Shown: positions 12,581 to 24,980, numbered from the stretch's first letter. The stretch is DNA of 64,000 nucleotides from Caprella mutica (GCA_947561585.1 CANNZV010000129.1:186001-250000), one strand, 5' to 3'. Translations and numbers: made by a program. Notes: generated by a model from the sequence alone, not told the origin.

Positions 12581-13061
12581 AGAAATTTCGGATCTTGTTT
12601 GAAATTCACGAGCCACCATATTTCAATAATGAAAATTTGCAGAATGATAGTAATTATTATATAAACAAAATATTCAGTAGTTTAGATATGAGAATTTTAT
12701 ACGACAATCGTGAGAGAAATTTGTATAATTTATTATCCTTCAAAAATGGCTTCTTTTAGACTCAAGAAACTTTTCAAACTTAGTGAAGAAGAAAGCGTGA
12801 AGATATCTAAAGAATATGAAATTATTCCAACATCTAAAGTATGCAGAGAAGAACATTCAATGACTATGATAAATGACAGAGGCTTCAAATGGAAATGTCA
12901 GAAACGCTCCTGTAGAGAGAGTGTCAGTATCAGAAAGAATACATGGTTGAATGGCGCTCATTTGAGTTTTAATATATTCATAAACTACATAATAATTATT
13001 ATTATTTAACAAAAACTGAAATATGGTGGCTCGTGAATTTCAAACAAGATCCGAAATTTCT
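12581..13061 (+). mobile_element. Merlin-like (IS1016-related) internally deleted element
   Basis: A 481-bp element with a perfect 44-bp terminal inverted repeat (12582-12625 with 13017-13060), beginning GAAATTTCGGATCTTGTTTG. It encloses the N-terminal part of a Merlin/ISXO2-type transposase. No clear 8-9-bp target duplication is visible. Confidence 0.75.
12746..13009 (+). pseudogene. Merlin/ISXO2-type transposase, N-terminal fragment
   Basis: Starts at ATG 12746 and reads about 87 residues. Visible is the zinc-ribbon-like block seen before the DDE domain of Merlin/IS1016 transposases: a Cys/His pair (VCREEH), then FKWKCQKRSCRESVSIRKNTW and a hydrophobic stretch. The reading ends in a run of Ile codons from an AT microsatellite, then a stop. 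The whole catalytic domain is absent, so this cannot be an active transposase. The family call rests on the W-x-C-x4-C-x4-S-I-R-x-x-x-W pattern. Confidence 0.65.
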
Positions 13062-13253
13062 AATCAAGGAAAATGTGTAGGAAAATGGTAACTAAATCAA
13101 ATTAATTAAAGTCTAAAAAACAATACATTAAAATGTTGATTGTAAATTGCAATACCTCTGAATATTATAAATATATGTAGATGAATAAAATAAATGTTAA
13201 ACCATATAATTTATTTAAAGAGGTCATTGTAGGAGATGCATGTCTCTTAAAAG

Positions 13254-13813
13254 GTGGACTTCCAATGCGGCAGCTGAAGCGGCTCTAGCCGCCGATATGC
13301 TTTCCAATACTACGACTGTAGCCGCTCTACGACAGTCAGATTCACTTGATTAACTTAAATTATTTGTTAATTAATTATTATTAATTAATAAATCTATGTT
13401 AATTTATTTATCAATATAAATTTATTTATAAGCATTTTAAATTTTTAAATATTAATTTTTTTATCAATATTGATTTATTTATTAATATTAATTAATTAAT
13501 ATTAATTATTAAAAATATATTTATTTTTTATCAATATAAATTAATATTAAATGGAAGCAGTACCAAAGATACCTAAATGAACAGCAAACTTTGTCTGTTA
13601 TCACGCTTCACTTATTTACTCTCCAAAAATATAAGGGAGCTGTAAAATTTACTATATAGCCGCACAGGCTGTAGCGGATCGAGCCGCTTCGGCCGTACGG
13701 CTGTAGACACTTCATTGGAAAGGGGTACCTACATAGGATGTAACGGATAACAGTCTAAACGGATAGCCGCGCGGCTCTAGTCGCTTCAGCCGCCGCATTG
13801 GATTTCGACCTCA
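13254..13813. repeat. Inverted-repeat segment with AGCCGC-rich ends
   Basis: The left edge has CTTCCAATGCGGCAGCTGAA and the right edge the inverted form TTCAGCCGCCGCATTGGA. Internal GC-rich phrases (GCCGTACGGCTGTAG) surround a very AT-rich TTAATATT core. An equivalent segment begins copy C at 61311, so it is probably the terminal module of the family or a shared nested MITE. Confidence 0.65.
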
Positions 13814-14167
13814 ATTTAAATCGAGTATTTCTTTGTTCTTTGTAGTGGTTGTCTGTTTTGAGATTGGGCGTTGTACGGGCTTTAACTGTACAATTTAACT
13901 ACCAATAAGAGGCACGATTTACTTTAAACGTCAACAATTCAATTTCTATTTATTTTCCTTTTCTATATCAGTTTTTTGATCAATTTTATTTATATATCCA
14001 CATGTTGTAAAAAGTGATTTTATTATCAATATGTCCCAAGTGTCCGCTGGTTCCTATGAGTCCTGTTGCTCATATGTGTCTTTTTTATTTCAAGTGTCTT
14101 CGAGTTCCTAAGTATCCTCAGGTGCCTAAGTGTCCTCTTGTTCCTATATGTGTCTTTTGCTCTTATG

Positions 14168-14390
14168 TGTTATCTGATTCCAAGTTTCATCTTGTTCCAA
14201 GTTTCATCTTGTTCCAAGTTTCATCTTGTTCCAAGTTTCATCTTGTTCCAAGTTTCATCTTGTTCCAAGTTTCATCTTGTTCCAAGTTTCTTCTTGTTCC
14301 AAGTTTCATCTTGTTCCAAGTTTTTTCTTTTTCCTATAGTTTCATCTTGTTCCAAGTTTCTTCTTGTTCCAAGTTTCATCTGGTTCTTAA
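14168..14390. repeat. 17-bp tandem array
   Basis: About 12 copies of TTCCAAGTTTCATCTTG with local variants, in copy B. The corresponding position in copy C (about 62050-62130) has only short related phrases, so the array expanded in B. Confidence 0.9.
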
Positions 14391-14959
14391 TTGAGTTTGA
14401 CAAAAACGAATATTGTGAATTTTTCTTTATCCAGCTTTTAATTGTTCGTAATTTATGATTATTCACGTTTGAAATCACAATTCATGATAAATAATAACAA
14501 TAAATGCCTGCAAACAATGTTTAGTAACTAATTATTAACACTAAACGCCCTATGACTAATATTTACAGTGTTGTTCACGCATTCTCAATACATCTTTTTT
14601 GTGATTTTGCTTGGTGTGAAGCAAAGATTATGTGATATTTTGGTCAACAGACTTCCACACTTACTCAATCAACTCACAAAGTTACCCTATTTTAGTTGGT
14701 TTCCTCTTATTTTATCGGTTTTTGACAATCGACAATTAATGTTCGACTGGATTCAGTTTGGTAGAGTTCCCTGGCCATGGAAACAAATTTTTTTGACTAC
14801 TCTTGCTGTGGAGCAGATTGCGCCATCGTGTTGAAAATGAATTTGTTTATCGGGAAACTGATCGGTGATTGTTGTGAGAATATGATCATTGAGGAATTCA
14901 AACTATCGATTCGAATTTATCGCAGTGTGTTTTTGGAAAATTTTCATTGCACCAGTTAC

Positions 14960-16370
14960 CTTGACTGAAAAGCAACCCAAGATATGAAGAGTGGCTGGAT
15001 GATTCACCGTAGGGATGACTCAATCCTAGTCAAATTTATCTCCTGTTTATCGTGGAACAAAACTTTTCCCTCTATGATACCGAAAATATGTAAAGGAGAT
15101 TCATTGGAGATAATGACTTTGCCCCATTTCTCAGCTGTCCAGTCCTGCTATTTCCTGCAAAAAGTGAAACGATCCCTAATGTTCTTCAGGTGTTAAAAGA
15201 GATTTGTTTGATGCTCTCCTTGACTGCAGTCCTTCGTCGAAAAGAAGACATCGGACTGCATAACATGAGGAATTAACTCCTCCTGCCTAACCCTCTTGCG
15301 CAATCTATGAGCTGCTGGCTGTCCTTTACTGCTAAGAATGGCTCACCAAAGCCCAGTACTTTCGAACTGAAGAGAGTTTTTCTTCTTCTCGACGGTTGAG
15401 TTGGTTCCTTGAATTGTTTTATCAGTAGGACAGTTTGCGTTGAGGCAAGGCCTGTTGCAATAAATTCCTTCTCTGATACAATAAAATGATGATATTTCTC
15501 TCTCTTTCAGAAATTATGATTATTGGAACCTTTTGAAGAAAACCTGTTGAAGACAATCTGTTGAAAACTACAAAATGGATTAGATTGGAAATTTTGTTGA
15601 AGCAATAATGTTATTTACCTTTACCTTATAATTTTTTTTTGCCGTTGTTACCTTTTAGACATCAGAAATATGATTTCAATCATTTAGAAAATAGTCGATT
15701 TCACCAAATATTACTATTTGTTTAACTTACTGTAATTTTTGTTTACTTTTTGGTAATTTTCATTATAAATCTAAAAACTAGGTAAATTTAAATTAGTTAC
15801 AGTCGTATATTCAGTCCTATAATGGAGAAATAAGTGTTTGCCAAACTCATTGGCCACACCTGTATGTGTCTTCTTGTTCCTATAGGTCCTGTTCCTCCTA
15901 TGTGTCATCTTGTTCCTAAATGTCCTCATGTCCCTTATAGTATATATCCTCATGTCCCCATGGTCTTTTTGTTCCTAAGTGTCCTCATGTTCCTAAGTGT
16001 CCTCATGTTCCTAAGTGTCCTCATGTTCTCAAGTGTTCTCATGTTCCTAAGTGTCCTCATGTTCCTATGTGTTTTCTTGGAACACTTAGAAAACAATAGA
16101 ACAATAGTTTGGGGAACAAGAGGACACACGGGAGCAAGAGGACACTTAGTTCTGTCCTATCACCTTCTCCAGGATTTCAGGTGAAAGAAGACTTCCGTCA
16201 TTGATACTGTTCCTCAGATTTTGTATATTCTTGGATTGTGTAACACTCACAGGTGATTTGAATTATCTCACTACTTATCTCAATGATCTCAAGGAACAAA
16301 AAATATAAACATTTAAAAACTACTGGCTTTCACTTGTTTCTCATTTTTTGATAAGTAAACTTGCACTGTC
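14960..16370. other. Segment of copy B not seen in copies A or C
   Basis: No supported gene; the frames are short. It contains the 18-bp array at 15960-16075. Confidence 0.45.
15960..16075. repeat. 18-bp tandem array
   Basis: About six copies of TTCCTAAGTGTCCTCATG, related in wording to the TTCCTAAGTATCCTC phrases at 14105 and 62090. Confidence 0.85.
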
Positions 16371-17190
16371 AATCATTGAAGAGTTGGGATTAGATTAGAA
16401 TTATTGTTACAACAGAATGAGGTAACAGCCACACAATCGAAAAATCGCTCGTTTGGAATACACTTTTTATAGTGATGAATTTAACGCTTTGGACATATCC
16501 CTGATCCAACACCAAATGATTTTTTTCAGAGAGGATATCTTAAATTCATGCGTGTATATTTCAAATACAGAAAACATACATGAACTGAAAAACACAAACG
16601 AGGAATCTCCTAAATTAGCTCATGAATGTTAGAGGTGATAGAAAAAATGCATGAGAAGTTGATGTGTAGGACAGACCGTAAAAAGAATGCAATACTGTCT
16701 TGCAGATTGTAGCTATAATTCTAATAATGTCATCTAAATAACTAAATCAAGAAAAACCGTAAAATGTTCTCTTTTCAATGAATTTTGTTTCAATACCATA
16801 GGAATTCTGCTTATTTTATTAACTAATGGAAAAGGGTCAGATGTTTATGAATCACACTGTACCAATAGTGCCAAAATTGATACTCGTATAAATGCATTAT
16901 ATTTGTAATCAAATACTTTATATCTACATCAAAATATGATATATTGAAATATAAAAAGCACGTTATTAAATCATTGATTTATCGTACACCAGTTTAATTA
17001 TTACTCTAATTCATAACATTAGCAAATAATGGAAAATAATTATCAGTTGTTCAAGAAATATTATAATTATTAATATTTATGAATGTTGAAACGTTGAATA
17101 AACTATATTCAATGATGATGTGCAAAAAGTAACACAAAATTGTTTTAAATAATTTAATGAGGTAATTAGATTATTGATTGTATATCACTA

Positions 17191-17365
17191 GGGTAGTGAC
17201 AATATGCTTTTAAAATCATAGATCTTAGGAATATCGTAGACAAAATGATATACAATGGTATCGAATACTATATACCGCTGATTTAGAACGATTCAATACT
17301 CTTTATTTTTCTCCGTCTATAATATTTTCAGGATCTATTATTTCAAAAGCATATTGTCACAACCC
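17191..17365. mobile_element. MITE with GGGT(A/T)GTGACAATATGCTTTT ends
   Basis: A 175-bp element. Left end GGGTAGTGACAATATGCTTT is matched by the inverted right end, with TA duplications at 17189-17190 and 17366-17367. A second copy lies inside the sulfotransferase gene at 43855-44035. Confidence 0.85.
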
Positions 17366-17594
17366 TATACATCACTATCAGTGTACAGTATTATATCATG
17401 ATCAATATATAGGTGTGCATAAAGTTCTCTCACTCAATTCTCCGTAAAACAATTTAATTGAAATTGCAACAATGATATGCAAAATTATAGCAATAATAAG
17501 AAACTAAATAGACATGATTTACGTTAAAAAACTTTAATGGAGAAGAGATATCAATAAAATAACTTGAATTGAAATTTTCATATATGCAGTGAAT

Positions 17595-18194
17595 TTAGTT
17601 GCGATCCTAAGATTCTCCATCTAAGAAACTTTACACCAACGTATTAAGATTCTCCCTTTTAGGAAGTTTATACCTACGTATTAAGATTCTCAATTTTAGG
17701 AAGTTTATACCTAAGTATTAAGATTCTCCGTTTTAGGAAGTTTATACCTACGTATTTAGATTATCAATTTTAGGAAGTTTATACCTGCGTTTTAAGATTC
17801 TCCGTTTTAGGAAGTTTATACCTACGTATTAAAATTCTTCGTTTTAGGAAGTTTATACCTACGTATTAAGATTCTCCGTTTTAGGAAGTTTATACCTACG
17901 TATTAAGATTCTCCGTTTTAGGAAGTTTATAACTACGTATTAAGATTCTCCGTTTTAGGAAGTTTATATACCTACGTATTAAGATTCTCCGTTTTAGGAA
18001 GTTTATAACTACGTATTAAGATTCTCCGTTTTAGGAATTTTATACTTACGTATTAAGATTCTCCGTTCTAGGAAGTTTATACCTATGTATTAAGATTCTC
18101 AACTTAAGTAAGTTTATACCTACGTATTAAGATTCTCCATTTTACGAAGTTTATACCTACGTATTAGGATTCTCAATTTTAGGAAGTTTATACC
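17595..18194. repeat. 37-bp satellite, left part
   Basis: About 16 copies of a 37-bp unit containing CCGTTTTAGGAAGTTTATAC and CTACGTATTAAGATTCT. The array is cut at 18195 by the 16-kb insertion and resumes in phase at 34233. Confidence 0.95.
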
Positions 18195-18225
18195 TACCCA
18201 GCTAACCATATCCTCTCTGTCTCGC

Positions 18226-18665
18226 GTGGGACAGAGGGGGATATCCCTCGCTAGCGAGGGACAGAGAGGAACGGGGGGATTTCAGAAGTCTCCAGACGTC
18301 TTAAATCCCATGTCTTTCCAACGTCTGAAATCCCACGTCTTGCACAAGCGGGATGTCCCACGTCAGTCCCACGGGGGATATCCCACGTCTGTCCCACGCG
18401 GGATTTCCCTCGTCTGTCCCATGTCTTAAATCCCACTCATATTTTACGTCTTTCCCACGCGGGATGTCCCTCGTTTGTTTTACGCAGTAAAAAGTACGCG
18501 GGATGTCCCTCTCTGTCCCACGCGGGATATCCCTCTCTTTCCCACGTGGAATATCCCTCTCTGTCCCACGCGGGATGTCCCTCTCTGTCCCACGCGTGAT
18601 GTCCCTCTCTGTCCCACGCGGGATGTCCCTCTCTGTCCCACGCATGATGTCCCTCTCTGTCCTTC
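18226..18665. repeat. 24-bp GTCCCACGCGGGATGTCCCTC array
   Basis: About 17 copies of a roughly 24-bp GC-rich unit (GTCCCACGCGGGATGTCC core). Short internal dyads (CACGCGGG, CTCGCTAGCGAG) make single strands strongly self-pairing. It forms the left arm of the 16-kb insertion. Confidence 0.9.
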
Positions 18666-18683
18666 GTCTGTTCTACGCGGGAA

Positions 18684-19946
18684 AGACCAGGTGTAGACAA
18701 ATATTTATGGAAATATCTCCTTATAAATAACAGAAAAAAGAAAACTAACTTAACAGAAAAAATCATTATACATCTAAGAAATAAATTCCATAGTTAGTTT
18801 TCAATATATCCTCCCTTAGCCTTCACCAAACGCCTCAACCTGTCAGGAACTTGACTACACGCGGCACGGATTGTTTCTTCTGGAATTTCGTCCCAACAAG
18901 TCGTCAATTTTTGCTTCAGAGCGTTCACATTTGAGTTATAAGAAGAGCAGGCTTTACTCTCCAAAATACTCCAGATGGAAAAATCCATAGGGTTCAGATC
19001 AGGAGAGGAAGGAGGCCATAACTCCTTAAACCAGAACCGAGCCATATTCTTCTTGCACCATTCTTGAACAAGATTAGCCGTGTGGGACGTGGCTCCGTCC
19101 TGCTGGAGGGTAACACCTGTTTTACCGAGCGTTGTGTTCACCCAACATCTTCAAATAAACGTGCTGGTTCACCTTTACACCCTCTTCAATGAAGAAAAGA
19201 GGACTCTTCTTTCAAGATGAGGTTACCCCGGCCCAGACCATGACAGAAGCTGGTTTTTGTCTCCTAAACATCAGCCTGTCGTTCAGAGGAATATCGCGCT
19301 TATTCACTGCATAAATCCGGTCGTTCTGATGATTGTGGACGGCTTGGACCGTGAATAACTTCTCATCAGTCCACAAGACAGAAGGTTGCGTGCCGTCTCT
19401 CTGCTTTTCCAGAAGAAGCTTTTCTCTTTGCAGCCGTTTGGTTTTTGTGGCATCTGACAGTAGATGAGCTTTTGTCTTTTTGAATGGGGAAAGGTTCAGA
19501 TCACTTGTGAGCACTTTCTGCATCGTTCCATAGCTGACACCAGACGATGATGCCAATTTCCTGACGCTTCTTTCAGGATTCCTCCTGATTTTCTCCCGGA
19601 TGTTTTTGATGAGCTTAGAGTTCCTAACCTTGCGATCTAGTGTGCTCCTAACCTTTGGGAGGGTCGAACCTGTCTCTCTGAAACGCTTCAGAGCCTTGTA
19701 AACACTAGATCTACTCGCACGACCCTTCAAAAGCTTGCATATTAGACCCGGGGTCTGTCCTGATTCAAACAGTTCCTGAATTGTCGACGCTACAGAGCTC
19801 ATAACTAAATTAATATTTAGAAATACCTTTGAAAGTAAAATATAACAGTCAGTGCATATAATGAGCTATCTAATAATGTAAATAGATGGATAATTTTCAC
19901 GTTTTAAAGGTTTTAAAATTTGTCTACACCTGGTCTGATCACCTTG
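18684..19946 (-). mobile_element. maT-type (DD37D) mariner element, left tip missing
   Basis: The right TIR is complete, starting CAAGGTGATCAGACCAGGTG inward from 19946, with TA at 19947-19948. The left TIR begins only at AGACCAGGTGTAGACAAAT (18684); its outer roughly ten bases are replaced by the 24-bp satellite. It encloses a nearly full-length but broken transposase. Confidence 0.8.
18794..19802 (-). pseudogene. mariner/maT transposase, one stop and one frameshift
   Basis: Would be a cut-and-paste DDE transposase of about 335 residues. ATG at 19802 opens an N-terminal helix-turn-helix pair (TIQELFESGQTPGLICKLL, then RSVRKLASSSGVSYGTM). The first catalytic Asp is in WTDEKLF, the second in LQQDGATSHT, the third in SSPDLNPMD. 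Thirty-seven residues separate the second and third Asp, which fits the DD37D (maT) group rather than DD34E Tc1. An in-frame TGA lies at about 19212-19214 and a one-base frameshift near 19141-19146, both between the first and second catalytic Asp. TIRs still flank it. Confidence 0.88.
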
Positions 19947-20035
19947 TATATTGAGTCGTGTTGCAAATCTTAATGGTAAAATATCTCAAGCTTTATTTAC
20001 GTATCATAACTATATAGATAGCTATTCATAAACAC

Positions 20036-20103
20036 TAGTAAATATAACTAGGTAGCTGTTGATAAACAGATGTAGATATCTAGGTAGGCATTGATATCTA
20101 TAC
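20036..20103. repeat. Short AACTAGGTAG-type repeat
   Basis: Two to three units of the same 32-bp family seen at 32815-33495, 41645-42035 and 42465-42740. Confidence 0.65.
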
Positions 20104-20389
20104 TATACTTGTTTTTTTCTATACTATGAACTAATTTAAATCTTCGTGCTTAAAGCTTATTTTCCCACGTTAGACGTAAGCAAACCTTCGATGTAAAAAA
20201 TCTTATTTATTAGAGTATGTTCAATTTTCATTGTTCAACACGTTGTGAAAGCGTATTAAGTGTTTCTTCATATATTGAAATTTCATTAAATTTTAAAATA
20301 TATTTTTAATTAACCTTTAAACTGAGAAAGCATTCAATTATACATAAGATAAATTAAATTTGCATGCTTATTATACTTTTTGTAAACTC

Positions 20390-20465
20390 GGACCCAAATG
20401 ACTGCGACCCAAATGACCGCGACCCAAATGACCGACACCCAAATGACCACGACCCAATTGACCGG
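20390..20465. repeat. 15-bp ACCCAAATGACCGCG array
   Basis: Five units, the last ones degenerate. Translated frames on both strands are spurious. Confidence 0.8.
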
Positions 20466-20559
20466 ACACCATGATAAACAATGGCTTAAAAGTTTATATA
20501 ATTTGCAGATTGTACTATTAAAAAGCAGTACAAAAGGCATCTCCACCCAGAAGATATCT

Positions 20560-23500
20560 GAAGATGTTGGGTGTGCTATGGGGATGGGAAGCTATTATCT
20601 TTGAAGATGCCTGGTCCAAAAGGGACCGGGATTTTGACAAGCGAGGGTAGCAAAATCCTGGAAGACTACCTTCGCATACTTCTACTGTGAGCCGGGAATG
20701 TGGATACCCTTGGCATGCTTGTGGAAGGGTACAGAGGTCAAACAACCAACCTATGAGTTGTACGGGATGGCAAGTGGGAAACAGCTTGCAATCAGGTCAC
20801 AAAAAACATATTGCCCGGAGTGTCGCAATACATACGATAAGCGAAACACCGCTGGTCTGTCAGAGCAACTAAAGGCGCTACTACCTGATATGCACAAAAA
20901 AAAGGAAGATGCTAGATTTAAAGAGAAGGGGAAACTCGTGGAAGTGCCATCAATTCGAGGACCGTGATGCCTCCGACTCTGTGTCAAGTAAGAACCCAAG
21001 TAGAAAGGGATTAGGAGGAGGAGGAGCTTCCAAGAGGAAAGGTCTAAATATACTACTGTGAAACTGTGAATACCTAGCCACTAAGATGGATGAAATAAGG
21101 CAACTGGTTGAGAGAGAATTAATTGATGTGGTCCTGGTACAAGAGTGTAAACTGGGACAGCAGGAAAGGATACCACAAATTATTGAATATTCCTCTATCA
21201 GAAAAACAGGAAAAGTAGTGGTGCGGTAGTGCACACTGCACAGGGAAGGGGGCTTCGTGACCGACGTCTGGGACAGTTTTGGATATGATGAGAGAGCATA
21301 TGAACTGCTTAGCAAGATGGAAGCCCAGAATGTTGCAATTCACACGGAAGAAGGGGGAACCCTCAGTGTGATCAAATATATATACCACCCAGAAAGAATG
21401 AAGAAACTCGGAAACAAACGGGAGGGTTCATACGAGACCTCTCTCAATTCCCCATCGGGTCCAACGAGATTCCCCGTATATATGAATTGCTGGTGGAGAC
21501 TACACTGATAAGAGTCATCATGAAATACAGAATACTTACGGAAGGTCAGGAAAATCATAAGCCATCTAACATGAAACCTAGCAACGAGAAGAGAGAAGTG
21601 GATACATATGAATATGGAAGTGGACAGGCTCTCAAGTAAAGGGTATACCCCAATCGTGAAGAACCACTCTGATCACACTTATCCTGAAGAAAGAAAAGAG
21701 CCCAGTGCTTGTAAGTAGCTATAGACAGACAGCCCTGACGAACCAGTTAAGGAAGGTACTCAAGAGGATGATGAACAAGAGGAGTGTGGTGGCTATAGGA
21801 AGAGAGGCAGATCAACCACCAACCAATGCCTTAGACTCTCGCAGCGGTTCAGTGACAGCTTCAGAGGAAACCACCGGAGAGAACTACTCTTACACTTATT
21901 GATTACAGCAAGACTTTCGATTCTATGGGGCGGACGGGATTCTTGAGGAAAATGTTGTACATATATGAGTTCATCTTGCTTTCGTTCAAGTGGATCAAGG
22001 CGTGGTTGGCCAACCGTGCAGCGATGACGGTGATAGAGGATGAACGCAGCAAGGTGAGGCTATTTAGAGAGGAACTGTCTTAGGAAGGTTTGATGTCCCC
22101 ACTGATTTTTTCGTTATTCATAGATGATATGTTAGGAAAATTTTGGGAAGAGACGCTCGTGCGGGCTTTTGCTGATGATTTGACCCTGGTGAGCTCTGAT
22201 AGGAACAAAACTGTAGCATCAAACACTATGAAGGCCGAGATATAACACGTGGTCTGGGGTATTGGCAAGTGGGGCCTTCAGCTGAATGAGGGGAAGTGCA
22301 AAACAGCTCTCTTCACCACACACACCAATTAGTCCAATTGGACCCGGTATTTGACAATCTGGAGTAAACGTTCCTCAGGGTGAAATATGACCCACGGCTC
22401 ACATTCACGACCTATATAGAGGATGTGGACACCAAATGGAGCAGAGGAGCCGAATCCTGAAGGATATTTGGAGACTAGACTAAGGACGTAATACGTCCTG
22501 CCACAAATATGGGTAAATGAAAGCAGCAAGGACTATTGGTGGCCATACAACGAACACACCATTGAGAGAGGTGTTGCTTGACCCAATTGAAGCCCGCCTT
22601 TAGAGAGTTACTCTCATCAATTATGGCATATGGACGAGACTGGAGGAAGACGACTCTACACTGAGAGAAAATCTGATGCACCCAGGTGTTTCGAGTTCAT
22701 CCTATGACTTTGTCTCTAAAGCGAGACGCTTTTGTGCATCAAACTATAGTTTGGATGCACTAAAGTGCATCAGTTTGATGCACTTTAGTGTCTTAGCTAA
22801 AAGTTTGTTAAAATGATGAGATAATTATTCTCATCATTTTAGCAAAGGAAAGTTTGAGACACTAAAGTGCATCGAACTGATGCACCTTAGTGCATCCAAA
22901 CTATAGTTTGATGCAAAAAAGTGTCTCGCTTTAGAGACAAGGCCATAGGGTGAACTCGAAACACCTGGGTGCAACAGTTGTAGTTGTTTATTTATCTTAG
23001 TGTAAGAGGATAACGGTACATAGACGAAAAAGAGAGTCTGGAGGAAGGAATGCGATGAGACCACAACAGGCATGGGTGTATTGATGAATCCCATAACAAC
23101 CCCAGGAGTGAGTGACAAACAAAGAATGATTAAGCGCTGGAGAAGAAGTGTCCCCTGCCAAATAAAGGTAGCAGAGGCGAGGAAGACGTGATGATATTCA
23201 AGAGGGATCTGTGAGGGAAGAGGAAAGGAAGGGTGAAGTGGGGGTTCTTATGCATTGGGAGAAATATATGAAACCGAATGGGCCGTATAGCTGCTGGAGA
23301 GAACTGCAGCTCTTTCAGAGCAGAGACGGTTGTGGCGCAGGAAGCAACAATGTGACTCGAAATAGATCACATCTAGGAGAACGTGACCACTGTCACTAAC
23401 AGCAGATCAAAAGTACACACAATGCAGGAGGAGGCCATACAATCAGAGTTTAGATCGCTGCAGGAAAGACTGGAAGTTTCGCGATTGGAGCAAAATCACA

Positions 23501-23600
23501 GAAATTTACTGGGTTCCTGGTCTCTGTGGCCTAACATATATTGCTGGAGAGATACCTATCTAGGGAAAATTATCCTACATCCAATGTGATGCTCGTATAC
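20560..23600 (+). pseudogene. Heavily decayed EN/RT LINE, interrupted by a palindrome
   Basis: Fragments follow in order on the plus strand. A Cys-rich segment (CPECRNTYDKRNTAG) is at about 20810. A piece like the start of an EEP endonuclease (MDEIRQLVERELIDVVLVQE) is at about 21080. RT motif A appears as LIDYSKTFDS near 21900, motif B is damaged around 22080, and motif C appears as VRAFADDLTLVSS near 22160-22200. Many stops and frameshifts separate them. The 295-bp palindrome at 22678 splits it. The 3' part (23211-23600) is only weakly supported. It differs from the LINE at 9841-11775; the clade could be R1, LOA or Jockey-like. Confidence 0.65.
22678..22972. mobile_element. 295-bp full-length palindromic element
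   Basis: The two halves are inverted copies along almost their whole length, from GCACCCAGGTGTTTCGAGTT at the left to its inverse at the right, with the turn in the TAATTATTCTCATC area near 22830. Each half is itself rich in smaller palindromes (CAAACTATAGTTTG, TGCACTAAAGTGCA). No coding capacity. It sits in the dead LINE. Confidence 0.85.
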
Positions 23601-23859
23601 AAGGCTTGTTCTGGCCTATGTCAGATGAGATAAGACGAATAAGTCATTGACTATGTACGACCCAGGGAGAATATTATGGTGGGGTCATAGAAGATTATGG
23701 TGGACAAACATTATAGGGGGTTAGATCTTACGTAATTATAGATAATATTCGATAAATATCAACCTTGTGCAAAACATCCTATAAACATCTATAATCACCG
23801 TAATATTTCTCAACCATAATATATAGTAGATTATATCAACCAATATCTCCGAATATTTT

Positions 23860-24545
23860 CTGATAATATTCCTTATATGAACTTCTATGAATGAACCATC
23901 ATAAATCTTCGAAGATTTTCTTATGGTATTCCTCATATGAACTTCTATGACTGATCCATCCTAAATCTCCGTAAATTTTCTGATGGTATATCTTATATGA
24001 ACTTCTATGACTTTACCATCTTAAATCTTCGAAGATTTTCTGAAGATATTCTTTATATAAACTCCTAAGACTGATCCATCTTAAATCTTCGAAGATTTTC
24101 TGATGGTATTTCTTATATGAACTTCTATGACTGAACCATCTTAAATCTTCGAAGATTTTCTGATGGTATTTCTTATATGAACTTCTATGATTGAACTATC
24201 TTATATCTTTGAAGATTTTCTGATGGTATTTCTTATATGAATTTCTATGATTGAACCATCTAAAATCTCCGAAGATTTTCTGATGGTATTTCTTATATGA
24301 ACTTCTATGACTGAACCATCTTAAATCTCCGAAGATTTTCTGATGGTATTTCTTATATGAACTTCTATGATTGAACCATCTTAAATCTCCGAAGATTTTC
24401 TGATGGTTCAGTCATAGAAGTTCATATAAGAAATACCATCAGGAAATCTTCGAAGATTTAAGATGTTACAGGCATTCAAATTCATAGTAGGATTATTATC
24501 CGAAAAACTTCGTAGATTTAAGATGTTTCATTCATAGAAGTTCAT
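23860..24545. repeat. 60-bp tandem array that reverses orientation
   Basis: Nine or so 60-bp units (core TTCTTATATGAACTTCTATGA and ATCTTCGAAGATTTTCTGAT) run in one orientation to about 24405. Then two or more units run in the opposite orientation. The array forms the inner arms of a giant hairpin. Confidence 0.9.
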
Positions 24546-24764
24546 ATAAGGAACATTATCAGAAAATATTCGGAGATTTTGGTTGATATAATCTACTATA
24601 CATCATGGTTGGGAAATATTACGGTGATTATAGATGTTTATAGGATGTCTTGCACAAGGTTGATATTTATCGAATATTATCTATGTATAATCACTTAAGA
24701 TCTAGCCCCCTATAATGTCTGTCCACCATAATCTACTATGACCCCACCATAAAAATTTTCCTTG

Positions 24765-24980
24765 GTAAACGATATCGAGGGAATATTCCAGGAATTAGTG
24801 AAGATTAGTTGATCCCTATTGATATCGAGGGAATATTCCAACAATTACTGAAAATTTGTTGATCCCCTAAAAATATCGTAGGAATATTTCAGGAATTACT
24901 AAAAATTAGTGGATTTCCTAACAATATCGGGTGAATATTCCAGGAATTACTGAAAAATAGTAAATCCCCTAAAAAATCAT
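24765..24980. repeat. About 62-bp repeat, three to four copies
   Basis: Units contain ATATCGAGGGAATATTCCA and AATTACTGAAAATT, each followed by GATCCCCTA-like text. Confidence 0.8.

Larger units (their letters stand above)
13254..17070. repeat. Dispersed repeat family, copy B
   Basis: 13254-14960 parallels 61311-62690 of copy C. 16375-16650 parallels 62690-62950 and 1-110. 16780-17050 parallels 2640-2910 of copy A. Copy B lacks the middle (about 1600-2640 of A) and carries extra DNA at about 14960-16370. It is more diverged than A and C are from each other. It includes nested arrays (14168-14390, 15960-16075). Confidence 0.7.

Noticed and set aside
14568..14968. Frames of 63-88 residues in copy B, similar to 62321-62515 in copy C
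   Set aside because: The shared text is shared repeat DNA; stops and indels differ between copies and no protein family is evident.
21340..21558. Coding frames on both strands at 20.7-21.6 kb as host genes
   Set aside because: They fall in a decayed LINE with many stops; only scattered RT and endonuclease motifs are recognisable.
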